Below are positions 38,897 to 48,583 of a stretch of DNA of 64,000 nucleotides, piece after piece. The position numbers and the translations under genes are program-made. The notes beneath the pieces were generated by a model that worked only from the letters and a program-made list of their open reading frames with translations, had not been told where the DNA came from and searched no databases. The stretch comes from Woeseiaceae bacterium (GTDB lineage: Bacteria; Pseudomonadota; Gammaproteobacteria; Steroidobacterales; Woeseiaceae): contig JAJFKV010000017.1 in assembly GCA_021773055.1 (NCBI GenBank), positions 124,001 through 188,000 on the forward strand. The letters run 5' to 3'. How positions within the stretch are numbered: position 1 is the stretch's first letter; every line of letters starts with the position of its first letter.

Positions 38897-40120
38897 CTAC
38901 GGGCCCGTCAGGGTGGTGCGGACCTTGACCTCTCCATGCAGCGTTTTGTGCACCGGACAACGATCGGCGATTTCAAGCAGGCGTTGACGCTGCTCGTCAG
39001 TGAGCTCGCCATCGAGGGTTAGAGTGCGCTCAAACTCGTCAATTTTGCCGCTCGAGCTTTCACAATCAGCGCAGTCGTCCGCATGCACCTTGCCGTGGCG
39101 AACGGTAACGGTGACGGAGCGCAACTTAATTTTCTTCAGACCGGCATACATCTTCAGAGTCATCGTGGTGCACGTTGCAAGCGCGGCAGACAAAAAATCA
39201 TAAGGGGAAGGGCCGGCATCGGTGCCGCCAACAGCGAGCGGCTCATCGGCGATGAAGGCGTGGTTGCCTGCCACCACATCAGAGCGAAAGCCGTCGATGA
39301 ACGTTCGCGCAGCAACGCTACCACCTGCTGCTACCAGGGGCGGCTCAGCCGATTCGGCCGCCGCGGACAAATACCGCCCGGCCCATGACGCCAGCACCAG
39401 GCCCGCGTACCGTGAGTCATCTTCCGCCGACAACAGATGATCGGACGTGTCGAGACTGACGAAACTTTTCGGATGCCTGGCAGCCATGAATAGCTGCGAA
39501 GCGTTCTCAACGTCGACGATAGCGTCGACCGGAGAGTGCATCACAAGCAGCGCCTTGCGCAGCCCGGAGAGCGACCCAACCAGGTCGTGCCGCTGAAGGT
39601 CGTCGAGAAATTGCTCCTTGACGCAAAACGGCCGCCCGCCAAGCTGTACCTCGGCAATACCATGTTCGCGCAGCGCCGCCTCAGAGTCTGAAAACATATG
39701 CGCAACATGCGCCGGGGCCGACGGCGAACCTATCGTTGCGACGGCAACCGCGGACGGCATGTCTGGCGCGGCCTGCAGCACCGCCGTGCCACCCAATGAA
39801 TGTCCGAAGATTATTTCCGGCGCCCGGTGTTCCTGCTCGAGCCAGCGAGCAGCCGATCGGAGGTCGTCCACATTGCTGGAAAAATTCGTATCCTCAAACG
39901 CACCGGCGCTTTGCCCCAGGCCAGTAAAATCGAAACGGAGCACGGCAATACCAGCGGCCGTCATCGAGCGAGAGATATTAGTCGCCGCCTTGAGGTTCTT
40001 GGAGCACGTGAAGCAATGAGCGAACAGCGCAAAAGCGCGCGGTTCGCCAGCAGGCAGGTCGAGAATGCCGGCTAGCTTCTCCCCGGAACCGTTTAGGAAT
40101 TCAATATTTTTGCTCTGCAT
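38897..40120 (-). CDS. Bifunctional alpha/beta hydrolase-OsmC protein
   Basis: A 407-residue fusion. Residues about 1-250 are an alpha/beta hydrolase with nucleophile motif GHSLGG, HCFTCSKN near the oxyanion loop and a late SPVDAIVD/DTSDHLL pair supplying acid and His. Residues about 270-407 are an OsmC/Ohr-like domain with Cys in SAALATCTTMTLKMYAG and DRCPVHKTLHGEV. OsmC domains reduce organic peroxides via two Cys. This fusion is known in many proteobacteria, though its substrate is not. The start is ATG 40120 (MQSKNIEFLNG); upstream codons overlap mnmE. It faces away from mnmE across a 29-base gap and ends 7 bases from the yidC stop. Confidence 0.9.
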   Translation of the reverse strand: MQSKNIEFLNGSGEKLAGILDLPAGEPRAFALFAHCFTCSKNLKAATNISRSMTAAGIAVLRFDFTGLGQSAGAFEDTNFSSNVDDLRSAARWLEQEHRAPEIIFGHSLGGTAVLQAAPDMPSAVAVATIGSPSAPAHVAHMFSDSEAALREHGIAEVQLGGRPFCVKEQFLDDLQRHDLVGSLSGLRKALLVMHSPVDAIVDVENASQLFMAARHPKSFVSLDTSDHLLSAEDDSRYAGLVLASWAGRYLSAAAESAEPPLVAAGGSVAARTFIDGFRSDVVAGNHAFIADEPLAVGGTDAGPSPYDFLSAALATCTTMTLKMYAGLKKIKLRSVTVTVRHGKVHADDCADCESSSGKIDEFERTLTLDGELTDEQRQRLLEIADRCPVHKTLHGEVKVRTTLTGP

Positions 40121-40149
40121 CCGCAAGTCACCTGTGGTCTTATTAAGCA

Positions 40150-41481
40150 ATGAATAATTCCGCTGACACGATTGTTGCCGCAGCGACGCCACCCGGAACG
40201 GGTGGCGTCGGTGTCGTGCGCGTCTCCGGAGACAATACCGAGCATATCGCACGAACGGTGTTGGGTGCTCTGCCGGAACCAAGATACGCTACTTACCGAA
40301 CGTTTCGGCGTGAGAACGGCCAGAAACTGGACGCTGGTATTGCGCTGTACTTCCCGGCACCCAGCTCGTTTACAGGCGAGCCCGTTCTTGAGCTACAGGG
40401 ACACGGCGGACCGCTCGTGGTTTCCTTGCTCGTTGACGCCATCGTCGAAATCGGCGCCCGGCGCGCGGACGCGGGCGAATTTTCACAGCGCGCATTCTTG
40501 AACGACAAGCTGGACCTGACACAGGCCGAGGCGATTGCAGACCTGATAAACGCCAGCACCACGCAGGCCGCCCGAGCCGCGCTGCGCTCGTTGTCGGGCG
40601 CGTTCTCAACAGCAGTCAACTCGCTCGCCGAGCGGCTGCTTCGGTTGCGTATGCACGTTGAGGCGGCGATCGATTTTCCGGAAGAAGAAATAGACTTCCT
40701 GTCGGACGACCTGTTGCTGCGCGGACTCAATGAGTGTGCGGACGCTTTTGCTTTGTTAAAGGAACAGACGCAACAGGGGCGCGTTCTGCGGGATGGCTTC
40801 CAGGTTGTCATCGTAGGCAGGCCGAACGCGGGCAAGTCGAGCCTCTTGAACCTGTTGAGCGGCCAGGAGGCGGCGATCGTCACCGAAATCGCGGGGACCA
40901 CACGCGATATTTTGCGAGAGCAGATCGACATAGACGGCCTGGCTGTTGAGCTCGTTGATACGGCCGGGCTGCGAGAAGATCCTGACCGGGTTGAACAGGA
41001 GGGTATTCGCCGGGCACGAAGCGCGCTGCAAAGCGCCGACGCCGTGCTTTGGATTCAGGACGCAACGGAGCCAGAGCCCGGCGAGCTCAATGAGACGGTC
41101 CCGGACGGTATCCCAGTGACCATCGTTCACAACAAAATCGACCTTTGCGAGAGCGAGCCAGTAGACGGCCGCGGCACAATCGGTCTGTCCGCCAAGACCG
41201 GAGAAGGCCTGGCGGCGCTGCGACAGCACATACGCAAGCTTGCCGGTTACGAGAACCTCGGCGAAGGCGCGTTTACGGCCCGCAAGCGTCATTTGCACGC
41301 CCTTGAAAGAGCGGCCATGCACTTCGCAACCGGCCGCACAGCGCTTGAACAAACGCGCGCCGGCGAGCTGCTGGCAGAAGAGCTGCGCCTTAGTCACCGG
41401 GCCCTCGGTGAAATAACAGGCGCAGTCTCGTCCGACGACCTCCTTGGCCGAATCTTTTCGCAGTTCTGCATCGGCAAATAG
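40150..41481 (+). CDS. mnmE: tRNA modification GTPase MnmE
   Basis: A 443-residue GTPase. N-terminal tetrahydrofolate-binding domain begins DTIVAAATPPGTGGVGVVRVSG. The G domain carries GRPNAGKSSLLNLLSG (G1), IAGTTRDI (G2), VDTAGLR (G3) and HNKIDL (G4). The C-terminal FCIGK holds the catalytic-type Cys. With MnmG it makes the 5-carboxymethylaminomethyl group at the wobble uridine of tRNAs. MnmG lies 7 kb away instead of adjacent. Confidence 0.96.
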   Translation: MNNSADTIVAAATPPGTGGVGVVRVSGDNTEHIARTVLGALPEPRYATYRTFRRENGQKLDAGIALYFPAPSSFTGEPVLELQGHGGPLVVSLLVDAIVEIGARRADAGEFSQRAFLNDKLDLTQAEAIADLINASTTQAARAALRSLSGAFSTAVNSLAERLLRLRMHVEAAIDFPEEEIDFLSDDLLLRGLNECADAFALLKEQTQQGRVLRDGFQVVIVGRPNAGKSSLLNLLSGQEAAIVTEIAGTTRDILREQIDIDGLAVELVDTAGLREDPDRVEQEGIRRARSALQSADAVLWIQDATEPEPGELNETVPDGIPVTIVHNKIDLCESEPVDGRGTIGLSAKTGEGLAALRQHIRKLAGYENLGEGAFTARKRHLHALERAAMHFATGRTALEQTRAGELLAEELRLSHRALGEITGAVSSDDLLGRIFSQFCIGK

Positions 41482-41583
41482 CCCCGCCGTCATCACGTCA
41501 AGAGAAGGAAACCATCAGGGGCCCCTCAGGCGCGGGGTGGCTGCAGCCGTCATTGTGTATCCACACCTAACGAGGAGCACGAG

Positions 41584-41982
41584 ATGACGAATCCACTGAG
41601 AAAAACGGCCACACTGACACTGGCCGTGCTGGTCTTGATGAGTGCCGCCTGCACTACGATCAAGCCGGTTTACAATATCGACGATGACTCTTTCGCGAAG
41701 CAGATAAAGGCCGGTGACAGGGTCCGTCTGACCTATTTGGACAACCGCAGCAAAGAAATCTGTGTCACCGGGGTCAGCGAGACCGAGATCCGCGGAACCA
41801 TCCACAAGAACACCTTGTTTCAGCCCCAGGGAGCGCCCGTGGTTGCGGACTGGAAAGACATTTATGCGGTCGAGACCGTCAAGATCTCCGCCATCAAGAC
41901 CGCCGGCGCCGCTGTTGGTGTTGTCGTGGCGATACCGTTTCTGGCGCTGGGAGCAGTGCTGGCCGGCGCGGGCGGCGGTTAA
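41584..41982 (+). CDS. Small lipoprotein with C-terminal hydrophobic helix
   Basis: A 132-residue protein with a lipobox MSAAC (residues 19-23). A middle segment of about 70 residues looks like a small beta-barrel (KAGDRVRLTYLDNRSKEICVTGV and VADWKDIYAVE), and it ends with a Gly/Ala-rich hydrophobic stretch VGVVVAIPFLALGAVLAGAGGG. No family is recognised. An AACGAGGAGC ribosome site is present. Its stop overlaps the stop of the convergent M16 gene. Confidence 0.6.
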   Translation: MTNPLRKTATLTLAVLVLMSAACTTIKPVYNIDDDSFAKQIKAGDRVRLTYLDNRSKEICVTGVSETEIRGTIHKNTLFQPQGAPVVADWKDIYAVETVKISAIKTAGAAVGVVVAIPFLALGAVLAGAGGG

Positions 41983-43373
41983 GGGTGGAACCGCGGCTCC
42001 GCGATCGAGATTTCAGTGGTCGGGCCGTATTGTGCGACCTGATCACGAATCGTTTCGGCGTCACCCAGGATGACGAAAACGAGGTTGTCAGCCGAGGGAT
42101 AAACTTCGCCAATGACCTCGGCGATGCCTGCTGGTGTTGCGGCAGACAGGCTGCTGGCGTAATCGTCAATATACGACGCCCCAAGGCCATTGACCTCCAG
42201 CATCGCGAAAACACCGGCGACCTGTGCGGCCGTCTCCAGGCGCGGTGGAAACTGCCCCATGACGTAGTTGCGCGCAGAGACAAGCATGGCCTCGTCGAGC
42301 CCCTCGTCGCGGAGCTGGCCCAAAGTGCCCAGCGCCACGTCGAGCGCCGCCACGGTCGTGCTGGTTTCCGTGAAGGAGCTTATGAACACCGAGCCTGGCT
42401 GGGTGTGGCGGGCCAGTCGCGAGCTGGCGCTGTAGCTTAGCCCTGACTTGGTTCGCAACTCTGTTACCAGCATTGATGTGAAGCGGCCGCCGAAAACGGT
42501 GTTGGCCAGATCGAGCTCGGCGCGCCGGGCAAAGCCTCTTGATACTCCGACATTGCCAATACGAAAATAGGTTTGAGTCGCGCCCGGCTTGTCGATGAGG
42601 TAGACCCGGTTGCCCGCCACCGATGTTGGCGCAGCAATCTCGGGCAAAGCTCCTGTGGCGGGGCGCCAAGCACCGAACGCCGCGATTAATGTTTCGCGCA
42701 TTGGGGCCGTCTCGAAATCACCGGACACAGAGAGGACAAGCCGGTCGCCGCCGACCATGTCGGCGTAATAAGCCAGCAAGTCACCGTGAGTAACATTGGC
42801 CAACGAGGACTCGCTGCCTTCAACCGGGTTACCGTACGGGTGCTCACCAAACAGGAACGCGTTCGCGTAGTAGGGCATCAGCTCGCCGGGGTCAGAGCCC
42901 TTTGCGGCCTTTATCAGGTTGATCGATCGATCACGCAGCTTTGCAAACTCGCCGGCCTCAAGCGTCGGGCGCTGCAGCATATCTGACACAAGCTCAACCA
43001 TGAGCGCGGCATCTTTGGAAATAAAGTCTGCAGAAATTGAGAGGGACTCGAGGTCGGCCGATGCGCGCACGTCGCCGCCAACCGCGGCGGCAGCCTCGGC
43101 AAACTCGGCCGAAGTACGCTCTCCTGCGCCTTTCTCAAGCAGGTTTGCAAGCAGGTTTGCCAGACCGTGTTTATCGGCGGGGTCAACCGCGGCCCCACCG
43201 CGCACTACCGCCCGCAAACCAATTAAAGGCACGTCGTGATTCTCAACGAGAATCAAAACGGTGCCATTCTCAAGCACGACGCGCTCAGCGGAAGGCAGCG
43301 TCACGCCTTCGCCGTATGTGCTCATCGAGACGAAAAAAGCCAGTAACGCGACGAGCATCCTCGGCCTGGTCAT
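41979..43373 (-). CDS. M16 family peptidase, zinc-site-less partner subunit
   Basis: A 464-residue secreted M16 (insulinase/pitrilysin) protein with signal peptide (MLVALLAFFVSMSTYG). Where active members have HxxEH, this one reads KHGLANLLANLL, so the zinc site is missing. Such subunits act as the partner of an active half. The later SYSASSRLARHTQPGSVFI region contains the substrate-binding Arg/Tyr block typical of the non-catalytic half. It starts at the TAATG junction with the catalytic M16 gene, so the two are translationally coupled and likely form a heterodimer. Confidence 0.88.
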   Translation of the reverse strand: MTRPRMLVALLAFFVSMSTYGEGVTLPSAERVVLENGTVLILVENHDVPLIGLRAVVRGGAAVDPADKHGLANLLANLLEKGAGERTSAEFAEAAAAVGGDVRASADLESLSISADFISKDAALMVELVSDMLQRPTLEAGEFAKLRDRSINLIKAAKGSDPGELMPYYANAFLFGEHPYGNPVEGSESSLANVTHGDLLAYYADMVGGDRLVLSVSGDFETAPMRETLIAAFGAWRPATGALPEIAAPTSVAGNRVYLIDKPGATQTYFRIGNVGVSRGFARRAELDLANTVFGGRFTSMLVTELRTKSGLSYSASSRLARHTQPGSVFISSFTETSTTVAALDVALGTLGQLRDEGLDEAMLVSARNYVMGQFPPRLETAAQVAGVFAMLEVNGLGASYIDDYASSLSAATPAGIAEVIGEVYPSADNLVFVILGDAETIRDQVAQYGPTTEISIAEPRFHP

Positions 43374-45046
43374 TACTCTTCACCTCCGCCTGGAGAACGC
43401 AAGACACCAACGGTCATCTTGTTGCGATCAAAAACCTTGGTCGCAAGCTCTTGTATCTGCGCAGTCGTTATTCTGTTCAGCTCGTCCGGTAACGAGAAGG
43501 CCCGCTGATAGTCGCCGAGAAAAACCTCGGCGTTACCGAGCAGAGAGGCCTTGCCGTTAATCGTTGACATGCCGCGCCAGTAGTCGGCGACCATGATGTT
43601 TCGCGCCTTGTTGAGCTCGCCGTCGGTGATGCCCTCGTGCGCCACCTTTCGCAACTCTTCCAGCAACCGATGTTCTACGGTATCGGGGTCTGCACCAGGC
43701 GGAAGCGTCAGATAGAAATACACCAGTCCAGGATCGATGCCCTCCATTTGAAAGCCATCAACCGACAGGGCGATTTGTTCTTCTTCAACGAAGGCCTGGT
43801 GCAAGCGCGAAGAGCTGCCGCCGACCAGAACATTCAGTAAGACGTTGAGTGGAAGCGTCCCGGGGTCTACAGCGTTACCGGCGTGAAAAGTCACATGCAA
43901 GAGCGGCGTGGGCGCGTCTGCCTCTATTAGAAGTCGGCGCTCCCCTTGTTGCTCGGGCTCCACCGTGCGGATTGGTGGCGGCGCGTCCTGCGCATCGATT
44001 TCGCCGAAGTAATTCTCTGCGAGGTCAAAGATCTCCTCGTGGGATACGTCACCGGTGAATACCATCGTGAGGTTGTTGGGCGCGTAATAGGTCTTAAAAT
44101 AGGACTCGAGATCCTCTTGTGTCCAGCTCTCGATGTCCGACGTCCAGCCGATGACGGGAAACTGGTAGGGGTGCGCAATGAAAGCCGTCGCATTCATCTC
44201 GAGGTACAAACGACCGAAGTTGTCATTGTCGTAACGCATGCGTCGCTCCGAATAAACGACGCCTCGCTCCGACTCAACAACGGCCGGATCAATCGCGAGG
44301 TTCGCCAGGCGGTCGCCCTCAAGATCAAATATTATTTCCAGCGCAGAGCGGGGAAACCAGTCCTGGTAAACCGTAAGGTCTTTTGATGTGTACGCGTTAT
44401 TCGCGCCACCGGCGGCTTCCATGGTCTGGTCAAACTCACCCTGTTGGCGGCGCTTGGTTCCGTTGAACATCATGTGCTCGAAGAAGTGCGACAGGCCCGT
44501 GATACCGGGATATTCATTCCTGCCACCGGCGCGCACGAAGGTGTACATCACGACGTTGGGGATGTCGTGGTCTGGCCAGACAATGACGCGCAAACCGTTG
44601 TCAAACGTATAGGCACGAATTTCTTGTGGGACACCGACGTTCGCGGGCTGCTCGTAAACCGGCGGCAGCAAAATCGGTTCGATAATCGGCGGCAATTCGA
44701 ACGTTGGCAACAAGCGCTCGCCGACCAGGGCGAGCACACCGAGAACAGCAAGCACTGCCATCGCGGCATTCAGTTTTTGGCCGGTCTTGTAAACAAAAGA
44801 CTGGGTCTGGTCGACATCCTTTGACCTTTGCAATCCAGTCGGGGTGATCTCGTAAGCCCAGGCAAAAATCACCGCAACCGGGAAGCCTATCGCCAGCACC
44901 AGCAAGACAAATTCATTGGCCCATTTGGGCGCGCCAAGGCTGATCAGCGAGCCCCCAACAAGCCATAAAATCATCAGGCTGGCGAGGGCGTAAAGCAGTG
45001 CGACCTTGATTACATTGCGACGCCGAAGCTCGGAGAACAGTGCCAT
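43373..45046 (-). CDS. Catalytic M16 metallopeptidase fused to an N-terminal membrane domain
   Basis: A 557-residue protein. Residues 1-112 form an FSELRRRN-type membrane domain with three helices (about 14-36, 44-64, 93-110) and the conserved AWAYEITPTGLQRSKDVD; I know this module mainly from the N-termini of adenylate-cyclase and TPR-type proteins. Residues about 140-557 are an M16 peptidase with zinc motif HFFEH (187-191) and a following Glu ligand region ESERGVVYSERRM. So the catalytic half is held at the membrane while its partner is a free exported protein. The start is ATG 45046 (MALFSELRRRN); an ATG ten codons upstream is possible. Confidence 0.88.
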   Translation of the reverse strand: MALFSELRRRNVIKVALLYALASLMILWLVGGSLISLGAPKWANEFVLLVLAIGFPVAVIFAWAYEITPTGLQRSKDVDQTQSFVYKTGQKLNAAMAVLAVLGVLALVGERLLPTFELPPIIEPILLPPVYEQPANVGVPQEIRAYTFDNGLRVIVWPDHDIPNVVMYTFVRAGGRNEYPGITGLSHFFEHMMFNGTKRRQQGEFDQTMEAAGGANNAYTSKDLTVYQDWFPRSALEIIFDLEGDRLANLAIDPAVVESERGVVYSERRMRYDNDNFGRLYLEMNATAFIAHPYQFPVIGWTSDIESWTQEDLESYFKTYYAPNNLTMVFTGDVSHEEIFDLAENYFGEIDAQDAPPPIRTVEPEQQGERRLLIEADAPTPLLHVTFHAGNAVDPGTLPLNVLLNVLVGGSSSRLHQAFVEEEQIALSVDGFQMEGIDPGLVYFYLTLPPGADPDTVEHRLLEELRKVAHEGITDGELNKARNIMVADYWRGMSTINGKASLLGNAEVFLGDYQRAFSLPDELNRITTAQIQELATKVFDRNKMTVGVLRSPGGGEE

Positions 45047-45133
45047 AATAATTATTCTTATATCCGGGCCCCCCATGGTGGAGAAACGCCCGGATTTGTC
45101 AACCGCAGGAGCGGTTTCCGACTACGACCGGGA

Positions 45134-46315
45134 CTACCCTAAAAGCCCTTCGCGACGATACAGCCGGGCACAGACCCAGGTGAGCAGCGCACCAAACACC
45201 AGCGTGCTGCAAACCGAAACCGCTACGTGTAAACCGTTCAGCGGCTCGTTCTTGACCATATCGACAAGTATCAGGTGCTGGCTCAAAGACGGCACAAACA
45301 TGAACTCTAGTTTCGGTCTAAGCGTAAGAATGCTGACAACAAGAATGGGCAAAGTCGGCGCAATTAATACGACGCTAAGCCAGGTTTGCGCCTCCTTGTA
45401 GCTTTTCGTAAACGACGCGACCAGCGTCATCAGCGATGCGCCGAGAAGGATGAAAGGCAGCAACAGAAAAAAAGCGGCCGCGACCACAGGAAGACCAAAG
45501 TTGGGCGTCATCCCAAGCTGCTCCAGCGGCATGAACTTCAAGACCACGTAAAAAGACAGCAGGCTCAGCAGTAAAGACGCCGCCATGAAGACACAGGCCG
45601 CCATAATTTTTCCAAGAATCAGCTGCGCGCGGGTCACCGGCAAAGTTAACAGCGGCTCAAGGGAGCCGCGCTCGCGCTCACCCGCCGTAGCGTCGATGGC
45701 GAGATACATGCCGCCCATCAACAACGCGAAAATGAAAAAGTAGCTCATCATGCCAAGCAGCATTGCCGAGCGGCCGCTGGGTGTTGAGACATCAACTTCA
45801 TCTACGTTGATTGGCCGCAGCAACATGGGGTTAACACCTCGGGCCGACAGCCGAATGCTTGCAAGTTGCCGATTGTATGCACGCAAGGCAAAGCGCGCCC
45901 GCCGCGCCTCCTTTTCGCCCTGCGAGTTGGCTTCATCGGAGTATAGTTTGACGCGGGCCGGAATCATGTCGGCGAGATCTTCGCCGAAGTCTTCTGTAAC
46001 GACCAGCACGACGTCATGCAGACCACTTTTTACCGCCGCCGCCGCGCCATTGATGTCCTCCGGGCCCGCGACAATGTCGATATTGCGGCTTTCAAGAAAG
46101 CGCATGAGGTTTGGCGCGTGTTCCTGGCCGATGACGGGCAGGTCCATGGTGGTCTCGGCGTCATCGAGGGCGCGGTCGATAGACATGTTGATGATAAACG
46201 CGAACATCACCGGCCCGAAAATCGGCCCCATTATGAGCGCAGAAGCCAGCGTGCGCCGGTCGCGAATATTGTCGAGAATTTCCTTAAAGAAAACGGTGAG
46301 GAAAGTTCGCATCAC
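45134..46315 (-). CDS. ABC-2 type transporter permease (NatB-like)
   Basis: A 393-residue membrane protein. One N-terminal helix (LIMGPIFGPVMFAFIINM) is followed by a large extracytoplasmic domain (about 45-185) and a cluster of helices starting at MLLGMMSYFFIFALLMGG, with the conserved ERERGSLEPLLTLPVTRAQLILGK cytoplasmic loop. This is the NatB/ABC-2 family, known for Na+ or drug export. Its start overlaps the stop of the ATPase gene (ATGA). Confidence 0.85.
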   Translation of the reverse strand: MMRTFLTVFFKEILDNIRDRRTLASALIMGPIFGPVMFAFIINMSIDRALDDAETTMDLPVIGQEHAPNLMRFLESRNIDIVAGPEDINGAAAAVKSGLHDVVLVVTEDFGEDLADMIPARVKLYSDEANSQGEKEARRARFALRAYNRQLASIRLSARGVNPMLLRPINVDEVDVSTPSGRSAMLLGMMSYFFIFALLMGGMYLAIDATAGERERGSLEPLLTLPVTRAQLILGKIMAACVFMAASLLLSLLSFYVVLKFMPLEQLGMTPNFGLPVVAAAFFLLLPFILLGASLMTLVASFTKSYKEAQTWLSVVLIAPTLPILVVSILTLRPKLEFMFVPSLSQHLILVDMVKNEPLNGLHVAVSVCSTLVFGALLTWVCARLYRREGLLG

Positions 46316-47040
46316 TCGTCTCCCACCATCTGTATCGCGCTAACAAAGGCCTCTTCGAGGTCCTCCTGCCCGGTACGCTCGCGAATTCCGGCGACAGAGT
46401 CATCGATGGCTACCTGGCCGTTGGCGATAATGCATATGTCGTCACACAGTGCCGCGACCTCCTGCATAACGTGTGACGAAAATAACACGCAACGGCCCGC
46501 GTCCTTCAGTTTCAAGATGAGGTGCCGCAAAGAGCGCGTGGCCATAACATCGAGGCCGTTGGTTGGCTCGTCAAGAATGACGTTCTGCGGGTCGTGCACC
46601 AGTGCGCGGGCAAGGGAGACTTTAGTGCGTTGTCCTTGCGAAAACCCTTTCGTGCGTCGGTCGGCGAATTCCTCGATCTCAAGTAAGCGAATAATGTCCG
46701 ACACCCGGTCATCGACGTCGTTCTTGTCTACGCCGCAGAGACTGGCGTAATAGGCAACGTTTTCGCGCGCAGTGAGGTGCGGATAAAGCCCCGCTCCGTG
46801 CGGTAGCGCGCCAATCTTTTGCCGCGCCACGAGACTATCGGCAACAACGTCGGAGCCGTCAATGATCGCCGAGCCCTCGTCCGGCTTCAGCACGGTATAC
46901 AGCACGCGCAAGGTCGTCGACTTGCCCGCACCGTTCGGTCCGAGCAGGCCAGTGATTCTACCGTCGGGCGCGTCAAAGCTGATGCCTCGTACGGCGTGCA
47001 CATCGCCAAACGATTTATGGATGCCGTCAACGTTAATCAT
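46312..47040 (-). CDS. ABC transporter ATPase (NatA-like)
   Basis: A 242-residue ATPase subunit. Walker A LLGPNGAGKSTTLR, signature FSQGQRTKVSLARAL (a Gln for the usual first Gly of LSGGQ), Walker B VILDEPTNGLD and switch His in LFSSHVMQE. Start at ATG 47040 (MINVDGIHKSFGDVHAVRG). It overlaps the upstream hydrolase stop by 4 bases and the permease start by 4 bases, so the three genes form one transcript unit. The exported substrate is unknown. Confidence 0.9.
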   Translation of the reverse strand: MINVDGIHKSFGDVHAVRGISFDAPDGRITGLLGPNGAGKSTTLRVLYTVLKPDEGSAIIDGSDVVADSLVARQKIGALPHGAGLYPHLTARENVAYYASLCGVDKNDVDDRVSDIIRLLEIEEFADRRTKGFSQGQRTKVSLARALVHDPQNVILDEPTNGLDVMATRSLRHLILKLKDAGRCVLFSSHVMQEVAALCDDICIIANGQVAIDDSVAGIRERTGQEDLEEAFVSAIQMVGDE

Positions 47041-48491
47041 GGGCTCGGCCCCGAGAAGTCGAGAAAAAAGGGCATAACGAAACTTCGTTCCATACATGTC
47101 GCATCCAGCGCGGTTGGGTCGGCCGTATCGATGAAGTCCGCGACCAGTTGCGGAGTGCAGCCGACGCTTATCTGTCCGTGGCCCTGGTGCGTGCCGACAA
47201 GGTGTTCGGCGTTATTGAGGCCCATTGCCGCAAGCTCGGCATAGCGCGGCGGCGTAATCGGATCCGCATCGCCGGAAAGCAAAAGCACCGGCAGGTCGGT
47301 CGCCAGCGGCTCCTTGAAGTCGTCGTCGATGGGCCCGGCAGGCCAGACCGAACAGATGGCCTCCAGCGCATCGAGCTGGAAAGTGCCCATGTAGCTTGCG
47401 GCAAGACCGTCGTAGTCGATCAACGACTTGTCGTAGAAGGGCACGTCTTCGGTACACATGACCGCGTTGTGCATGCCCAGAGACATTGCGTCCGCCATGG
47501 CGACCATGGTCATCATGAATTGCGTGGCGAGGGGCGCGTAGTTGCCCTTGCCCGCCTCGTGTACGAGCAGTGGCACAAGCGCAATCGAATTGGGGTGGTA
47601 GGCCAGCATGCGGATAGATCCGGCAAGCTCGCCCTCGCCGAACACGAGCTCTTCAGGGCGGCCGGTGCTTGGGTGCGGCACATTTATTGTTGCCGGCGTT
47701 GCGCGAAGTTCCGCGACGACTTGCTTAAAGTCAGCAGCAACACCGGGAAAGCGTTCATTGCACGCATCGTCCTCGGCACAGCGCGCGAGAATATTGTCGA
47801 CAGCCTTCTGGCTTTCGGTGGCGATCTCGGGGCCCAGTGAAAGCTGCGGCGGCACAACGCCGTCGATGATAACCGTGCGCGTTGAGCCGGGATAACGGCG
47901 CGCGAAATGTTGCGCCACTCGCGTACCGTACGACACGCCGTAAAGATTCAGGGCCGGATAACCGAGCGCCGCACGTACGGCCTCCATGTCAGTTACGGCA
48001 ACACTGGTGGTAAAAAACCGCGGGTCGTGCGGCAGCTGCTCGAGGCAGCGCTCGGTGTACTCCACCGTTACCTCGACCGAGTACTCACCGGCGATAATGT
48101 CGTCGTCAAACTCGCAGTCCATCGTCGCGGACTCGCCGGTGCCGCGCTGGTCGATAAGCAGTATGTCGCGATTCCTGCGCACATCTTCGAAGGCCCAGGA
48201 GTAGGCGGTGTAAAACTGAACTGACCCCTGCCCCGGCCCGCCCGCGATCGGCACGAGCGGGTCTGGCTCAGGCGTCAGGTTGAGCGCTGGCACGACAGCG
48301 ACACGAAGCTCAATTTCACCGGGGACAACACCCGCCGGGTCCAGCGGGCGCAGCATTCTGCCGCAACGCGCCGCCATGCTGGGCGCGCCCGGGCCGGCGT
48401 TAATGCGACAATCTGTGAGCTCCAGCGACTGCGCGCGGGTGGCGTTAAATGGCGAAAAGACGATCAGCAAAATTGCCAGGATTCGGTGCAT
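47037..48491 (-). CDS. Exported TAP-like alpha/beta hydrolase
   Basis: A 484-residue protein with a signal peptide (ILAILLIVFSPFNATRA). Alpha/beta hydrolase of the tripeptidyl aminopeptidase/proline iminopeptidase type: GGPGQG oxyanion motif, DQRGTGES, nucleophile GVSYGTRVAQ, catalytic Asp in LLLSGDADPITPP and His in VGTHQGHGQISV. Members cut short peptides from the N-terminus. It sits upstream of and overlaps the NatAB genes. With the M13 and M16 genes it suggests a peptide-degrading capacity outside the cytoplasm. Confidence 0.88.
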   Translation of the reverse strand: MHRILAILLIVFSPFNATRAQSLELTDCRINAGPGAPSMAARCGRMLRPLDPAGVVPGEIELRVAVVPALNLTPEPDPLVPIAGGPGQGSVQFYTAYSWAFEDVRRNRDILLIDQRGTGESATMDCEFDDDIIAGEYSVEVTVEYTERCLEQLPHDPRFFTTSVAVTDMEAVRAALGYPALNLYGVSYGTRVAQHFARRYPGSTRTVIIDGVVPPQLSLGPEIATESQKAVDNILARCAEDDACNERFPGVAADFKQVVAELRATPATINVPHPSTGRPEELVFGEGELAGSIRMLAYHPNSIALVPLLVHEAGKGNYAPLATQFMMTMVAMADAMSLGMHNAVMCTEDVPFYDKSLIDYDGLAASYMGTFQLDALEAICSVWPAGPIDDDFKEPLATDLPVLLLSGDADPITPPRYAELAAMGLNNAEHLVGTHQGHGQISVGCTPQLVADFIDTADPTALDATCMERSFVMPFFLDFSGPSP

Positions 48492-48583
48492 GCTTTACTC
48501 AGTACTTTAATCAGCGAGCCATCTTGGACAACGGCCCGCAAATAGTAAAGAATGCGCGGCCCTGACTGGTTACTTTTTAACCA

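Noticed and set aside
41561..41572. DnaA-box-like TGTATCCACA string before the small lipoprotein gene
   Set aside because: A single isolated near-match with no AT-rich region or other boxes around it.
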